This document shows, piece by piece, positions 49,056 to 61,091 of a stretch of DNA of 64,000 nucleotides. Numbering within the stretch: the first letter of the stretch is position 1; each line of letters opens with the position of its first letter. Position numbers and translations under genes: made by a program. Source of the DNA: Lonicera japonica (Eukaryota > Streptophyta > Magnoliopsida > Dipsacales > Caprifoliaceae); contig JAKCWG010000856.1 of NCBI GenBank assembly GCA_021464415.1, forward strand, positions 62,001-126,000, read 5' to 3'. The notes under the pieces are model-generated. The model saw only the letters and a list, made by a program, of their open reading frames with translations. It made no database searches and was not told the DNA's origin.

Positions 49056-50704
49056 TATTTTAAGAGGATTAGACTCTAAACAAGAGTAGAATATGCGTGG
49101 ATAATTATTTTTGTTTGCATACTTTCTTTTTTGGCCTTAGTCCTAGGATAACATAGATGTGATTTAGGTGGATACCTTGTTTCCCTTTTTGTTTGTAATA
49201 ATTGTTTGAGGAAAATCTTTTCATAAATAAAATTTGAAAGTACTCGAACAAATCCTAAAGCGCTTATCATAATATACCTCCATAATTGTTATTTTGCACG
49301 CACCCATTATCATCATGCATTATCGCGAGTGTGAATTTACCCTATCAACCTCGGGACCAAAGTTGTGACTAGGCCGTGGACTTGCGGGTCTACACAAGTC
49401 AAAAGCGCACGGGACCACTCTCCTTGGCCAAGTACCAAACTGAGGTATATCGAGTGACGAGAACACTCAGGTACCCAGAATGTATATCAAAAGGTCCTTA
49501 AACGTACTCGCCTTTGGGGTATATAGTAAGATCTAGCCAAATAGGAGGGAGCCTTAAACCTTACCCCTTTCAACCACGCTTGCATATAGGATGCGTCATC
49601 CTAGTACACACAAATTTCTGCATGTTTTCTTGACCGTTGGTCGTGAGATTAGTGAACAAAAGGCCTTGTCATACATACCAACTCTTGGTTTGGCAAGTAC
49701 GGTCGGAGGCTGTCCAACCCTGTCCGTAGAAATCCCTCACTAAAACCCGTTAGTGAGAATTTCTCTATTACTATTTCCATGAAAAGCAACTTTAAGAGGA
49801 GAGAACTTCCCGATTTTCAAAAAAAAATATTTTTCAAAATATTTTCTAAAAAGATCGAGTCATTTTCTAAAATGAATTTTTTTAAAATTTAATTTTTAAA
49901 ATCGGAAGGTTATAAGGGCACCCCGGGAATTCATATTCCTACCCTAAACCTATCCACGGGGCTCTCAAGTTATTTCCGTTGGTCTGTTTTCGCTAATTAC
50001 CAAAAAGTGGTTTTCGATTTTATTTTTTTGTCGAGTCATGGTTTTTCGAGAATTATGCAACCCATGGCAAAATATTAATTTTTCGGTCAAATCCCCGACT
50101 TCTTTCTCCCTATTCTTCACCACACTCCGATTATCTACTGCTGGCACTGGTTGGCTAGGCTCTCAGAGATTCAAACTAGACGACTCACGAAATCAGATTC
50201 ACCACTAATCATGCCTCCTCATTGTAACACTGAGCTACTTCTTCATCAAACCGGGATCGACAATACTGAGGGTAGTTATGGTGAAGCTTCTCATGTAGTG
50301 GGTCAACCGCCTGGTCCTGTTTTCCCGTAAGCTGAGGGTGGTACCTTAACCCTTAAACATCTATATCATCTAATCCATGATCTGACCCAGTTTGTAGCCA
50401 TCATGAAGGATCACCAAGTAGCTACCCAAGCCCATCTTGAGCCCTAATCACTGTCAAAACACCTGCTGAACCAAACCAATTCAATCCAAATCCATACCCA
50501 ACCGAAGGCAACCAAACTCAAGACCCTGTAGCTCCACCTAACACTCGCCTCCCAGTTCATATCAACATCAACCACCCACTTCATGTGCCTTTCCCAAAAT
50601 TGTTGTACCACCGCCGCAAGATCCTGAAACCGCCTGGTTGAACCATAAACATAACCAATCCCTTCAAAACCATAATCCTCAAGCCGTCCTTAATGCAGAT
50701 CATA

Positions 50705-51030
50705 ACAGCTCCTCGAAGACTAGCCTCACCATCATCGTTCACATACACTGAGGGTGTAGAGGGTATATGCACTGAGGGTATTGACAAGAAGACCCGAACA
50801 GCTCCCTAAAGGTTAGCCTCACCATCATCGTTCACACATATTGAGAGTGCAGAGGATATATGCACTGAGGGTTTCGACAGGAAGACCAGAACAGCTCCCC
50901 GAAGACTAGCCTCACCATCATCGTTCGCACATATTGAGGGTACCTAGGGTACATCTACTGGGGATATCAACAAGAAAATCCGAACAGCTCTCTAAAGACT
51001 AGCCTCTCCATTCATCATTCGCACTAAGAA
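50705..51030. repeat. 93-bp minisatellite, about 3.5 copies
   Basis: The word ACAGCTC(C) starts units at 50705, 50798, 50891 and 50984, exactly 93 bp apart. Each unit also has CTAGCCTCACCATCATCGTTC and an ACTGAGGGT-like block. Such repeats are common in Tat/Ogre interiors. Confidence 0.85.
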
Positions 51031-51769
51031 TGTCCTACCCACATCACCACGACCCTGTTGTTGTCAGCAGAACCAAAAAAAACCCTGAAGGTAAAATTAA
51101 GTCAATCAATTGGTTTAGCAACTGAAAGCCCTCGCCTTTCTCAAGAATCAAGCCTGTCCACACGCACTCCTGAAAATGCACAATATCGGTAATCCTCCTG
51201 AGACTGTAGGTATGAGCAAAGGTAATAACTCGGATGGATTTTGATAGGTCCAAGAATCAAGAAGTAGAGAGAAATATTTCGAGAAGGAAGCATGACGCAA
51301 TATCAGCAGAATCCCAAGTCGGCAGCACTCCATTTCTCTTATCACCTTACACTCACTCACTGATTGACCGAAAATCAATACTTGTCTTTTCACTGTTGCT
51401 ATATTCTCAAAAAATTGTCGGTCTTGCATGCATGCATCTACACATAGAAAATTTCAAGTAGCGTAACATACTTCATAAATCAGGCAACTCAAGACTCAAA
51501 ACCTTTTCAAAACCAAGTTTTTTTTTTTAAAAAAAGATGGTGCGATGATTTAAGAAGTATGCGAATACTTAAAATTTAGGGAAGCGTGGCATAAGCATTT
51601 GCATAGTGCATACACATGAACACTTACACAAGTGTACCGCACCCCAGCCCAAGAATACATAGGCACTAAGCCCCATGATCTACCAGACAGGCTTCACCAC
51701 TACATCCTGGTATATACCTCGACGATTAGTCACACCACCATCACCGACCAGATCGTCATGATAAGATCA

Positions 51770-52150
51770 CATGTCGTCCCAGAGAGGCAAAACACAATCA
51801 ACTGTCCTCCCAGAGAGTCAAATCACTTCACAAGCCCTCCTAGAGAGGCAAATCACTTCACAAAGTCTCCCAGAGAGGCGAAGCACCAATCAAATCCCAA
51901 GCCCTTTTTACAGGCATCATTCCAAAGCCCTTTCTACAGGAACCATTCCAAAGCCCTTTCTACAGGAACCATTCCAAAGCCCTTTCTATAGGAAAATCCA
52001 AGCCTTTTCCATAGGCCAATCCAAGCCCTTTTCACAGGCACCAATCCAATCCAAGCCCTTTTTACAGGCACCAATTCAATCCAAGCCCCTTTTACAGGCA
52101 CTAACCCAAGCCCTTTCCACAGGCACATACTAAATCCCTTCCTATAGGCA
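51770..52150. repeat. Two adjacent short-period minisatellites
   Basis: 51776-51890 has four units of about 30-37 bp built on CTCCCAGAGAGGCAAA. 51898-52150 has about nine units of 23-30 bp built on CCAAGCCCTTTCTACAGG. Confidence 0.85.
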
Positions 52151-53065
52151 AACTCAAACCTTCTCCAAAACCAAAAAGCCTCTTTGAGAGGATATCAGAG
52201 AAAGATAGAGAGAAAGACTAGAATGAGAAAATTTCGCAAAACACAGGGAACAAGCCCTACAAAAGGATTTTTGGCACAATTTCTTACTTTCTAAAAGAAG
52301 CTTTTAAGATACGCTCCCAAGAGGTTCTCGGACCAGAAATCACAAACACAGCACGACGATGTCAAATGCGAACTTCCAAAGTAAACATTCTCAAAATCGC
52401 AAGGACGATGATGCTTAGAAAACCTGACAAAGTGAGAGAAAACAAAGTGGGTATAAGAAAAAATTGAAAAAGTAGAAAAGAGGATAAATCCCACAGTGCC
52501 AAAAGAAAAGAATATTGAAAAAAACAGAAGAGAAAAAAAGATGGCAGCGAGAGCCACACCAAGAGTGACAGCTAGGGTAAAAAGCCCAGGGCTACATCTT
52601 GGGTGAGGAAGGCTGCTGACCTTGCAAAAAAAAGAAGAAAAAATAAATAAGCTGTATCAAAAAGCTTTCAATAAATCAAGGAGGAATAAGGGCATCGAAA
52701 AACAGAAAATGATGCAGGCACAAAAAATTCTTCTCTCGAGAAGTCAGGAAATAATAAGCAGAATCGTACCTTGGTGAAAAGAGGAAAATGCTATGGAAGC
52801 CAAGCAAGAAGCAAAATCCAAAAATCATTCACAAGGTTCGAGAATTGAGAGAACATAACTCGATCTTTTTCTCAAAGAAAAAGAAGCCAACCAAAAATTA
52901 TAATTTTTTTCAAAAAAATATATCACACCAGAATTTTTTCTCTCTATCTCTCTATGTCCGTTCAGAGACTCTCATCCCCTCAGCAAATCATCAACTTTCA
53001 TTACCTCAACAGATCATCAATCACACTCATCTTAATCCCGCATCAGCATATTCCCAGCAGATCAT

Positions 53066-53915
53066 CAGCAATCAAAGGGATTTCGTGGTACACACCAAGA
53101 GATCCTTATTCTCTCCCTCCAAGGAGGCTCAAGTATAATTTTCTCTCTCTTCTTTTATTTATTCGTCAGTTTTATAATTTAAATTCTTGTCTGCATAATT
53201 TCTATCACTTCATAGCTTTTCAAAGCCCTTTTTCAAATTGTTTTTCAAAACTAAAGGCGTATAATAAACCCTAATCCAATTTCAAAATAGTATTATTACT
53301 TTCTTACTTTTTCAAAAGTCCGGATTAGCGATATTGTTATACGAAGGAATCGATAATCGCTATATACTCAATCTAACTCATAGATTGCAGTGTATATGTG
53401 ATGAATACTCGATGATGAGAGCACTAGTGCCATCTATACCAGTTTAATCAATAGAATATGGTACAAGATTGGTTAACTCGCCTCATATCATATCGAGTAT
53501 AAGATTCCACATTGAATCAGTTTTCGAAAAGTCCAATGCTTTACAAAATTACTTGTTTCACTGTATCTATTATTATCAAATTCTCTTTTTCAAATCACAC
53601 ACACACACTTATTTTTAAAAATCATGGGTGAATTAGGAAACACATCGTTTTCATCCCAACCCCAAAATCCCGATTTTTAAGGCAAGCACGAAAAGCTGTA
53701 AAGTAATAGCAATAGCATGCATGAATTGAATTATAACACACGCATATCCTACTCAAGAGACCGAAAAGGAGAATTGGGTGCCTAACACCTTACCGATTCG
53801 TAATTTAATCCTCGAACCTTAAAATCAACTAGTTTCACATATATTGTGTATAAGAGGATATTTAGTCCATAAATACGTCTCTTTTACACAAATCGTTTTT
53901 GTTTGTTTAGTAAAA
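53066..53915 (+). repeat. Partial direct LTR copy (R-U5 like)
   Basis: Matches the first LTR from about 48118 to about 48936. It starts close to where transcription should begin in the LTR and stops about 100 bp before the LTR end. Sequence upstream of it (52930-53065) does not match the LTR U3. Together with the following inverted copy it forms arms of about 850 bp separated by about 70 bp. Confidence 0.8.
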
Positions 53916-53916
53916 T

Positions 53917-55942
53917 GGTCCTTGTGGGCGGCGATTCCGTTGTTGCTTTGAAAATCGATTTTGAAAAGAATAAGAGTCGCCAGTTTGTTTTACTAAACAA
54001 ACAAAAAAGGTTTGTGTAAAAGAGACGTATTTATGGACTAAATATCCTCTAATACACAATGTATGTGAAACCAGTTGATTCGAAGGTTCGGGGATTAAGT
54101 TATGAATCAGGAAGGTGTTAGGAACCCAATTCGCCCTTTCGGTCTCTTGAGTAAGATATGCGTGTGTTATAATTCAGTTCTTGCATGCTATTGCTATTAC
54201 TTTACAGCTTTTCGTGCTTGCCTTAGAAACTGGAATTTTGGAGATGGGATGAAAACGATGTGTTTCCTAGTTCGCCCATGATTTTGAAAATAAGTGTGTG
54301 TGTGATTTGAAAAAGAGAGTTTGATAATAATATAATAATAGATGCAATGAAACAAGTGATTTTGTAAAGTATTGGGCTTTTTGGAAATTGATTCAATATG
54401 GAATCTTATATTCGATGTAATATGAGGCTAGTTGACCGATCGTGTACCATAGTCTATTGATTAAACTGGTATAGATGGCAACAGTGCTTTCATAATCGAG
54501 TATTTATCACATACACACCGTAATTTATGAGTTAGATTGGATATGTAGCAATTATCGATTTCTTCGTATAACAATATTGCTAATCCGGGCTTTTAAAAAA
54601 GTAAAAAAAGTAATAATACTATTTTGGAATTGGATTAGGGTTTATTATACGCCTTTAGTTTTGAAAAACAATTTGAAAAAGGGTTTTGAAAAGCTATCAA
54701 GTGATAAAAATTATGCAGACAAGAATATGAATTATAAAACTGACGAATAAATAAAAGAAGAGAGAGAATATTATACCTGAGCCTCCTTGAAGGGAGAGAA
54801 TAAGGATCTCTTGGTGTGTACCACAAAATGCCCTTGATTGTTGATGAAAATAATGAATGGAGGGGGGGTCTATTTATAGTTGAAAAAATACTTGGAGAGC
54901 AAGAAAGGAGATTGCAACTAGGACTCTTGGAGCATATCGTGAAACCTTCTCACCGTTGGATCATCCTGATTTTTGGATATGTATTGATAATAGAAGGCTT
55001 ATAAATCGTTTCAAAATTTCAGGTCGATCAGATTTCGGAAAGGTTCCATTTTGTTCTGATCGGTACGAAGAGTTTGTTTTCGCGTAGGAAAGGTACTTGT
55101 TGTAGACAAGGTCCCTTGTTTTCACTACAAGTCAGGTTCTCACCGTTGGATTATGCTTCATTTTGGATATATATTTTCAATATAAGTCTTTTACACCCTG
55201 TAAAAATTTGAAGATGATTGGACTTCGGGAAGGACTCGGAATCCTCGAATTAGTACAAAGAGTTTGTTCCCGCGTAGGAAACGTACTTGCGTACAACAAC
55301 CTCAAGAACTGAACTTATAGCTGTTGGATTATGCTAATTTTTGGATATATTTTCCCTACAAATGTTTTCTAGCTTGTATCCAAATTTTAGGTCGATCAGA
55401 AATCAGGAAGGCCAATATTTATTTTAATTTTCTACAAAGGACATTTCGACTAGAATTGCACGGTAGACAAATTGTTTCTTGATGATCCCATGTCCGACAA
55501 AGCTGAATTTTGAATATGTTCTTCCCCATAATAAGGCCTATATACTTACCAAACTTCAAATCATTTTAACTTCGAGAAGACCTCCATTTGATCACCCGAA
55601 TCAAACTCATAATTTTTTGAATTTTCGGAGATCCGACTGTCGGATTGAGCTGATTTTTGAGTATGCTACTCCTTTTGATAATGTCTAACAACTCTCAAAG
55701 TTTGAGGATAATCCAAAATGCATAACTCTCCTTTCACAAGTTTCCAGGAGTTTTGACGGTTTTCGATTTCGACAATTTTCGATAATTTTGTAACTCCTCA
55801 TCCGGGATCCTTTCGGCTTTCTTCTTTGACTTGTATCACATGTACATAGTTTTTGTGCATCCAAAAATGCTCTTGCATGCATGCATGTTCATTTCTTTGA
55901 AAATCAGAATTCTTGCGGGGGTCGCAAAATGAGGTGTTCACA
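53917..55942 (-). repeat. Inverted LTR copy of the Tat/Ogre-like insertion
   Basis: Near-complete LTR in reverse orientation. It lacks only about the last 30 bp of U5 and ends at 55942 with the reverse complement of TGTGAACACC. Scattered substitutions separate it from the first LTR. Confidence 0.85.
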
Positions 55943-56325
55943 AGTTGGACTAACCCATTTACTATCCGAGATTGGATAGTTGATATTTGCATCTAACAAT
56001 TTCAACACCTTGTTCTTAACCACTTCTTTCAGGTTAGGATTCAACCGGCGTTGAAATTGCCTTGACGTTTTTGCCCCGTCCTCCAAGTGAATTTTATGCG
56101 TGCAAATTAATGGGCTTACTTCTTCGAAGTCGACAAGAGTCGAACCAAAAGCTTTTTTGTATTTGGAAAGCAAATTAACTAACCTTTTACTCTTGGTCAC
56201 TTGAAAGTTCGGATGAGATGATGACGGGGTAAGTGTTAGAGGCTCCTAAGAAAGCATACTTCAAGTTGCTCGGCAAAGGCTTCAGTTCCATTTGTCCTTC
56301 AAGCTTTTTGGTGGAAGATGGTGTG
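55943..56325 (-). pseudogene. Ty3/gypsy pol: protease-RT linker and RT N-terminal part
   Basis: Minus-strand segment lying between the two nested insertions. The linker includes ELKPLPSNLKYAFLG near 56250. The RT start includes ICTHKIHLEDGAK and QFQRRLNPNLKEVV and continues to SDSKWVSP at the 55943 border. The missing remainder of RT resumes at 47016. Decayed, with a frame interruption near 56210. Confidence 0.85.
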
Positions 56326-57944
56326 TGTTGACCTTAAAGTCAATTAATCTTATTTTGATAATTACAATAAGTTAATAAAGTGTTATTTAACTCGGTTGTT
56401 CCAATGATGATAGCCATTTTAACCGATATATCTTCCAACCAAGTGTAACTTCAAACCGAAGCAATCAAAATCTCACACAAGCTTTACAAACAAGAAATGA
56501 ACTCAAGTGATATACATGTGCTATACAAAGCCAAGAAAAGATCTAGATCATCAAGCAAGTGAAGATATGCACAAGAATGATCTCCACATGTCCTACAAGT
56601 TATCAAAACCAAGAAAGGATCAAGAACATCAAACAAGTAAAGATACGCACAAGAAAATCAAGCATCACGAAGACTCAAATTATCATTAAATGGAGTGAGT
56701 ACTTAGATTTTATGTAAAGATACTTTATTGATCAAATCCCTATAGCTCAAACATATTCTTGCATCTTTTAAAGATTGATTCAAACTAGCTTGAAATTGAA
56801 TTTATTTGAAAAACATCATTTTATAAAAATCGAGTTTCAAAATAAATTCATATTAATTTTAAATGATCATATTTTAAGCTATTATTAAAATAGGTATCTT
56901 AGAAACATATCTTTGAGGTTCAAAAATCATTAGAATTTTATTTGGAACTAAATTGTTAAATTGCAAAAATATTTTTATTTTACATTTAAAATTCGCTCAA
57001 TTTTTGCCCAGTTTTGATCTAACAATAAGATGGAGACCTTCCCGAACTCCGATCATTTTGAAATTTTTACAGTAGTTAAACAACATCTCCTGGCAATTTT
57101 GACTAAAATTTTAGTATGATCCAACGGTCTAATTGGGAGAAATTAACAAAACAATTTTGAATTTTGTTTTGTCAAAACTAGCTGTTGGAAAGTTTGAAAA
57201 TGTATACCTTGGAGCCAAAATCTCTCTTAATCATCCCCAACGGACATATGATTTTGCAAGCTATATATATGATGTCTTAGACATGTTTTAACACACTTGA
57301 ATCATTCTACAAACTTATTTTACATATATACAAAGTTATTAAAGTATTCAATTCATTTTATTGATCCTATTCTTCATTTTTGAGCTATATATTTTGATAA
57401 ATTTTGATATCTCTTGGTGTGAGTTTCATTTGTATTTTATCATATACAAGAGAGATATTGTACATTGGTGCTTGTCACCAAAACTCATTTGAATCATAAT
57501 TGTGAGAGGTGTATCTCATAGATTAGCAAGAGGGATTTTTTGTGAAAGTATTGAAGGTGTTTTCAATACTTATGAGAGTGTGTGATAAGAATACACTTGT
57601 AGAGGTTTGATCTTAACCCGGAAGGAGATCAGTTATAGTGGAAATTCTCGGAGAACTAACTGAGCGCGGAGTAGGGGGAACAAGCCGAACCGTGTGGACA
57701 AAAAATCTTCGACTTCAAATTGGTTCAATCTTTCTTACTCAATCTCTTTATTTATTTGTTACATTAATTGATTGAAGTTGCTTATATTATTGCTTATTCT
57801 TGGGATTGATTATTTAATTGATTGTTTTCCTTGATAAACTTATTTAACTAAGTTGCTTTGTTTAAATATTTTAAAAACGTTTTAATTCCGCATTAGGTTT
57901 TTAAAACCCTATTCACCCCCCTCTAGGGTATTTTCCGACCTACA
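56326..57944 (+). repeat. 5' LTR of Copia element
   Basis: 1619 bp, TGTTGACCTT to CCGACCTACA. Differs from the 3' LTR by scattered substitutions and small indels, including an AATT present only near the end of the 3' LTR. Confidence 0.93.
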
Positions 57945-57946
57945 AT

Positions 57947-57960
57947 TGGTATCAGAGGTT
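57947..57960 (+). other. Primer-binding site (initiator Met tRNA)
   Basis: TGGTATCAGAGGTT lies two bases after the LTR and matches the TGGTATCAGAG primer site standard for plant Copia elements. Confidence 0.9.
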
Positions 57961-58000
57961 ATACTATTGTTTTGTTTTAACAGTCTTAGAGTTTACGATC

Positions 58001-59751
58001 ATGTCTATTTATCAAGGAACCAGAATCAACGAAGGTTCTTCCACCACTAGACCACCTCTATTTGATGGCAAAAATTATAGTTATTGGAAAAGTTTTATGT
58101 GTACGTTCCTTCAGGCTAGTGATTTTGAACAATGGAAAGTTACACTCATTGGACCCTATGAGATTACCAAAACCGACGAAAAGGGTAAAGTCACTCCTAA
58201 ATCTATTTCCGAATATGATGAGCACGATATTAAGAAAATTCAATTTAATGCTAAAGCCTTGAATGCCATACATTGCGCGTTAACTATAGATGAATACAAC
58301 AAAATTTCTAGTTGTAAAACCACCAAAGAAATTTGGGACAAATTAGAAGTTACATATGAAGGAACCTCACAAGTTAAGGATGATAATATTAATATGCTCG
58401 TTCATGATTATAAACTTTTCAAAATGGAGCCTAATGAATCACTTGCCTCTATGTATAGTAGGTTCTCTATTATCACTAATGCTTTAGATCTTCTTGGAAA
58501 GGAATATTCAAATGAAGACAAGATTCGAAAATTCTTAGAACTCTTCCCAAGAAGTGGAGACCCAAAGTGACGGCTATTCAAGAAGCCAAGAATCTCAAGA
58601 CGATAAGCATGGATGAACTCTTGGGTTCACTTAAAACCCATGAGAAGGAATTGGCGAGAGAAGAAGAAATTGATTCAAAAGTCAAAAGGTCACTAGCTCT
58701 CAAAGCAACTCAACTAGATGATGATGAGGAATTGATGATAGAAGATGAGGATATGGCTCTTCTTTTTAGAAAATTCATAAAATTTCTAGCCAAGAAAAAG
58801 AAATTTCAAGGAAAAGGAAACAACTTTGATCCTTCATCAAGAAGAAACAATGATCGATCTATTCAACCAAGAGTTGAAAATGAAGAAGAAAATAAGTGTT
58901 TTCATTGCCATGAACCAGGGCATTTCAAAACAAATTGCCCGGTTAGAAGAAAGGAAAGAAGAGACAAAAGAGACAAAGCCTTCAAGCAAGTAAGACACGC
59001 CCTCAAAGGCACTTGGAGTAATTCCGAAGAAGATGAGTTCAATGCCGATTCTAGCGACGAGGAAACGGCAAATCTTTGCCTTATGGCAAGAGACGATGAG
59101 GTACACTTTTCTTATGACTCATCTCGTGATGATAATGCCTCTATTAATGATGATATACATGATGAGAATGACTATGAAGAACTATATGATATGTTTGAGG
59201 AATTGCATAAAAAATTTAAAAAATTGTCTAAAATGTATGCAAGCCTCAAAATGGAAAATTTGATTATTTCTAGCAAGTGTGAAAACTTTGAGAAAGAAAA
59301 TGTATTTTTGAAAAATGAAAACAAAACCTTGAAGAAAGGAAAAAAGAAAGAAACTCCAAACTCACTTGTATTAGAAAATGTCAAATTGAAAGATCAAGTG
59401 GATGACTTAACTAATAGTCTAGCCAAGTTCACCAAAGGAAAGGATAACTTGGATAAATTATTAGGAATGCAAAGGTGTGTTTTTGACAAAGCCGGTTTGG
59501 GTTATAACCAAATTGACAACCAAAAGGATTACAAAAACTTTTTTCAAACATACACACCGCATAATCCCACTAATCTTTGTTCATTTTGTGGAAGAAACAC
59601 TCATAATGCATATTCTTGTTATTACAAAGAAAAAGATTTTGCTAAAAACAAACTTGCTTGGATTCTTAAAGGAACCACTATGTACGCTAACCCCAAAGGA
59701 CCCAACTTATTTTGGGTACCAAAAGAAAAGTTGCTTAAGATTTTGGTGTAG
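58001..59751 (+). pseudogene. Copia gag, one frameshift
   Basis: The first frame starts ATG at 58001 and has the Copia gag signature (RPPLFDGKNYSYWKSFM, later TTKEIWDKLEVTYEGT); it ends at 58570. The downstream frame carries on the same protein (VTAIQEAKNLKT, DELLGSLKTHE) to a TAG at 59751, so a one-base shift lies near 58540. Two zinc knuckles of the CX2CX4HX4C type follow, CFHCHEPGHFKTNC at about 58897 and CSFCGRNTHNAYSC at about 59578, with a coiled-coil-rich stretch between them. Gag builds the virus-like particle that packages element RNA. Apart from the shift the coding sequence looks well kept. The two-knuckle layout and long coiled coil fit the SIRE/Maximus group. Confidence 0.85.
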
Positions 59752-60290
59752 ATCTGCATGAGAGCAAAAGCTAGCAAAATAAAATGGTTATTGGATAGTT
59801 GATGCTCGAAACACATGACGGGAGAAAAGAATTTTTTTTTGAGTCTCACTCCTAAACAAGAAAGCAATGTCACATTTGGAGATAACGCCAAAGGTAAATT
59901 ATTGGTATAGGTAAAGTTTGTAAGAAATGTTCTTATATTGATAATATTCTACTAGTTGATAGTTTAAAACATAATTTGCTTAGTATTAGTCAATTGTGTG
60001 ATAAAGGTTACGAAGTTATTTTTCAATCCGAATGTTGCATTATTAAAAATATTAGTGATAATTATATGTTGTTTGTTGCTTATAGATCTAATAACGTATA
60101 TACTCTTAAATTTGATGATTTGTCTCAACAAGATGTTAAATGTTTATCCATGTTGAATGATGTTTCTTGAATATGGATTTAATTCATAAGTTATCTAAAA
60201 ATGAATTAGTTAAATAATTGCCCAAAACTAAATTTGTTAAAAATAAAATTTGCGATGCTTGTTAACTTAGTAAACAACACAAGTCTTCAT
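59752..60290 (+). pseudogene. Copia pol start: protease and GAG-pre-integrase remnants
   Basis: At about 59785 the protease active-site motif DSG has become DS-stop, with the rest of the motif (CSKHMTG) still readable. Then come LLVDSLKHNLLSISQLCDKGYEV (about 59950-60020) and a GAG-pre-integrase Cys pair with a stop (KNKICDAC-stop) near 60240-60270. The coding trail ends here, and integrase, RT and RNase H are absent. Confidence 0.8.
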
Positions 60291-60348
60291 TTTGCATATT
60301 ATTATAAACTAACAATTATTTTGCAGTCTAAAAATCATTATCTGTTAT

Positions 60349-61091
60349 TCAAAGAAAAGAAGGGAAAAGAATCTGAAGATCATCAGCATCAAAATTCAAA
60401 ACAGCATCGAGACTAGAAGAAGAATAATCAACAAAATTATGCCCCATATCTAATAGAGCTGTCCAGTCAGGACTCATTGGCTCGGCAACCTCCGCAACAG
60501 TACCACTTTGAGAAAATTGTGATGAATGGCCTTCCAAAGCAGCTTGGTAATCTGATAGAGTCAGATATGCTGGCAAACCCACATTAGATCGAAAAGCACC
60601 ATGGTCTGAAAGATTCCCGGTAGTCGGAAGAATTTCAGGTGCAACATTTTTTACTAACGATAGGGGCCCGTAGAACTTCTAGGAGGAGCAAAAGAAAAGC
60701 ATTGGTTAGCGCTAGAAGACTCTCCTAATCGAGTCTCTAATGTTGTCACTCGTGATTGCAAAGCCTCTAACGCTGTCACTCGTGATTGTAACTCTTGTAC
60801 CTTCTGTTCAAGAGAAACAATGAGCGCAGTACAGCCTTTACTAGGATTCTCGACTCTTGCCTTAGTTTCAAAAAGCAATGAATAGAGAGTCTCAAGATAT
60901 TGATGTTCGGGAATATTTTGCAAAATATGTGTAACACTATTTACCCCAAAAACGGTGAAAATTGTACGATAATCTTGACGACTAATCACATCCACAAAAA
61001 TTTGTGCATATTCACACCATGGCTGACATTTCTTGCATTTATAAGTGCAGGCAGCACAAGACGAACCTGTACAACGAAAGGTATTCGGCAT
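60349..61091 (-). pseudogene. LOB-domain (LBD/AS2-like) gene copy captured antisense in the Copia element
   Basis: Minus-strand ORF from ATG 61091 to a TAG at 60654 (145 codons). It has the LOB zinc-finger-like motif CX2CX6CX3C (C12, C15, C22, C26), a GAS-like block (VFGVNSVTHIL, residues 47-57), the family wording YSLLFETKARVENPSKGC (70-87) and a leucine heptad (L94, L101, L108, then L111, L118) built on a doubled LQSRVTxLE. A second minus-strand frame open from about 60670 to a TGA at 60349, one base out of phase, adds an acidic C-terminal region (SPDWTALLDMG, LDAVLNFDADDL). Together they make about 245 residues, a normal size for the family, so one frameshift separates it from a full coding sequence. 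LBD proteins are plant-only nuclear transcription factors in organ boundary and root development. No intron interrupts the domain. It sits where the Copia polymerase genes should be. Confidence 0.85.

Larger units (their letters stand above)
49056..53065 (+). other. Non-coding interior of the Tat/Ogre-like insertion
   Basis: No reading frame shows a retroviral-type domain. The region has a 93-bp tandem repeat (50705-51030) and two short-period minisatellites (51770-52150). Confidence 0.65.
47017..55942 (+). mobile_element. Tat/Ogre-like non-coding LTR insertion with both ends U3
   Basis: Flanked by a perfect 5-bp target duplication AGTTG (47012-47016 and 55943-55947). Removing it with one AGTTG makes the interrupted RT frame of the host element continuous, so it is one clean insertion. 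It begins TGTGAACACC and ends GGTGTTCACA, so both outer ends are the same LTR terminus, inverted. Order: full LTR (47017-49036), primer site, about 4 kb of non-coding DNA with minisatellites, a partial direct LTR (about 53066-53915) and a nearly full inverted LTR (about 53917-55942). No gag or pol is recognisable, so it moved using enzymes of a relative. The long LTR, primer site and tandem repeats suggest the Tat/Ogre group. Confidence 0.88.

Noticed and set aside
48042..49089. Several short open frames in the Tat-like LTR
   Set aside because: They recur in the LTR copies only because the DNA is repeated; there are no domains, and the positions overlap the promoter and leader.
51632..52133. 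Open frames of about 120 codons in the minisatellite region
   Set aside because: The frames are created by tandem repeats and lie in three overlapping frames; no protein family resemblance.
47017..55942. Interpretation as two independent nested elements in opposite orientation
   Set aside because: Only one pair of target duplications is seen, at the outer borders, and the inner junction near 53915 has neither LTR terminus nor duplication. A single aberrant insertion is the simpler reading, though a later internal rearrangement cannot be excluded.
56507..56689. 60-codon frame repeated at 62201
   Set aside because: It is LTR sequence present in both LTRs; nothing suggests it is a gene.
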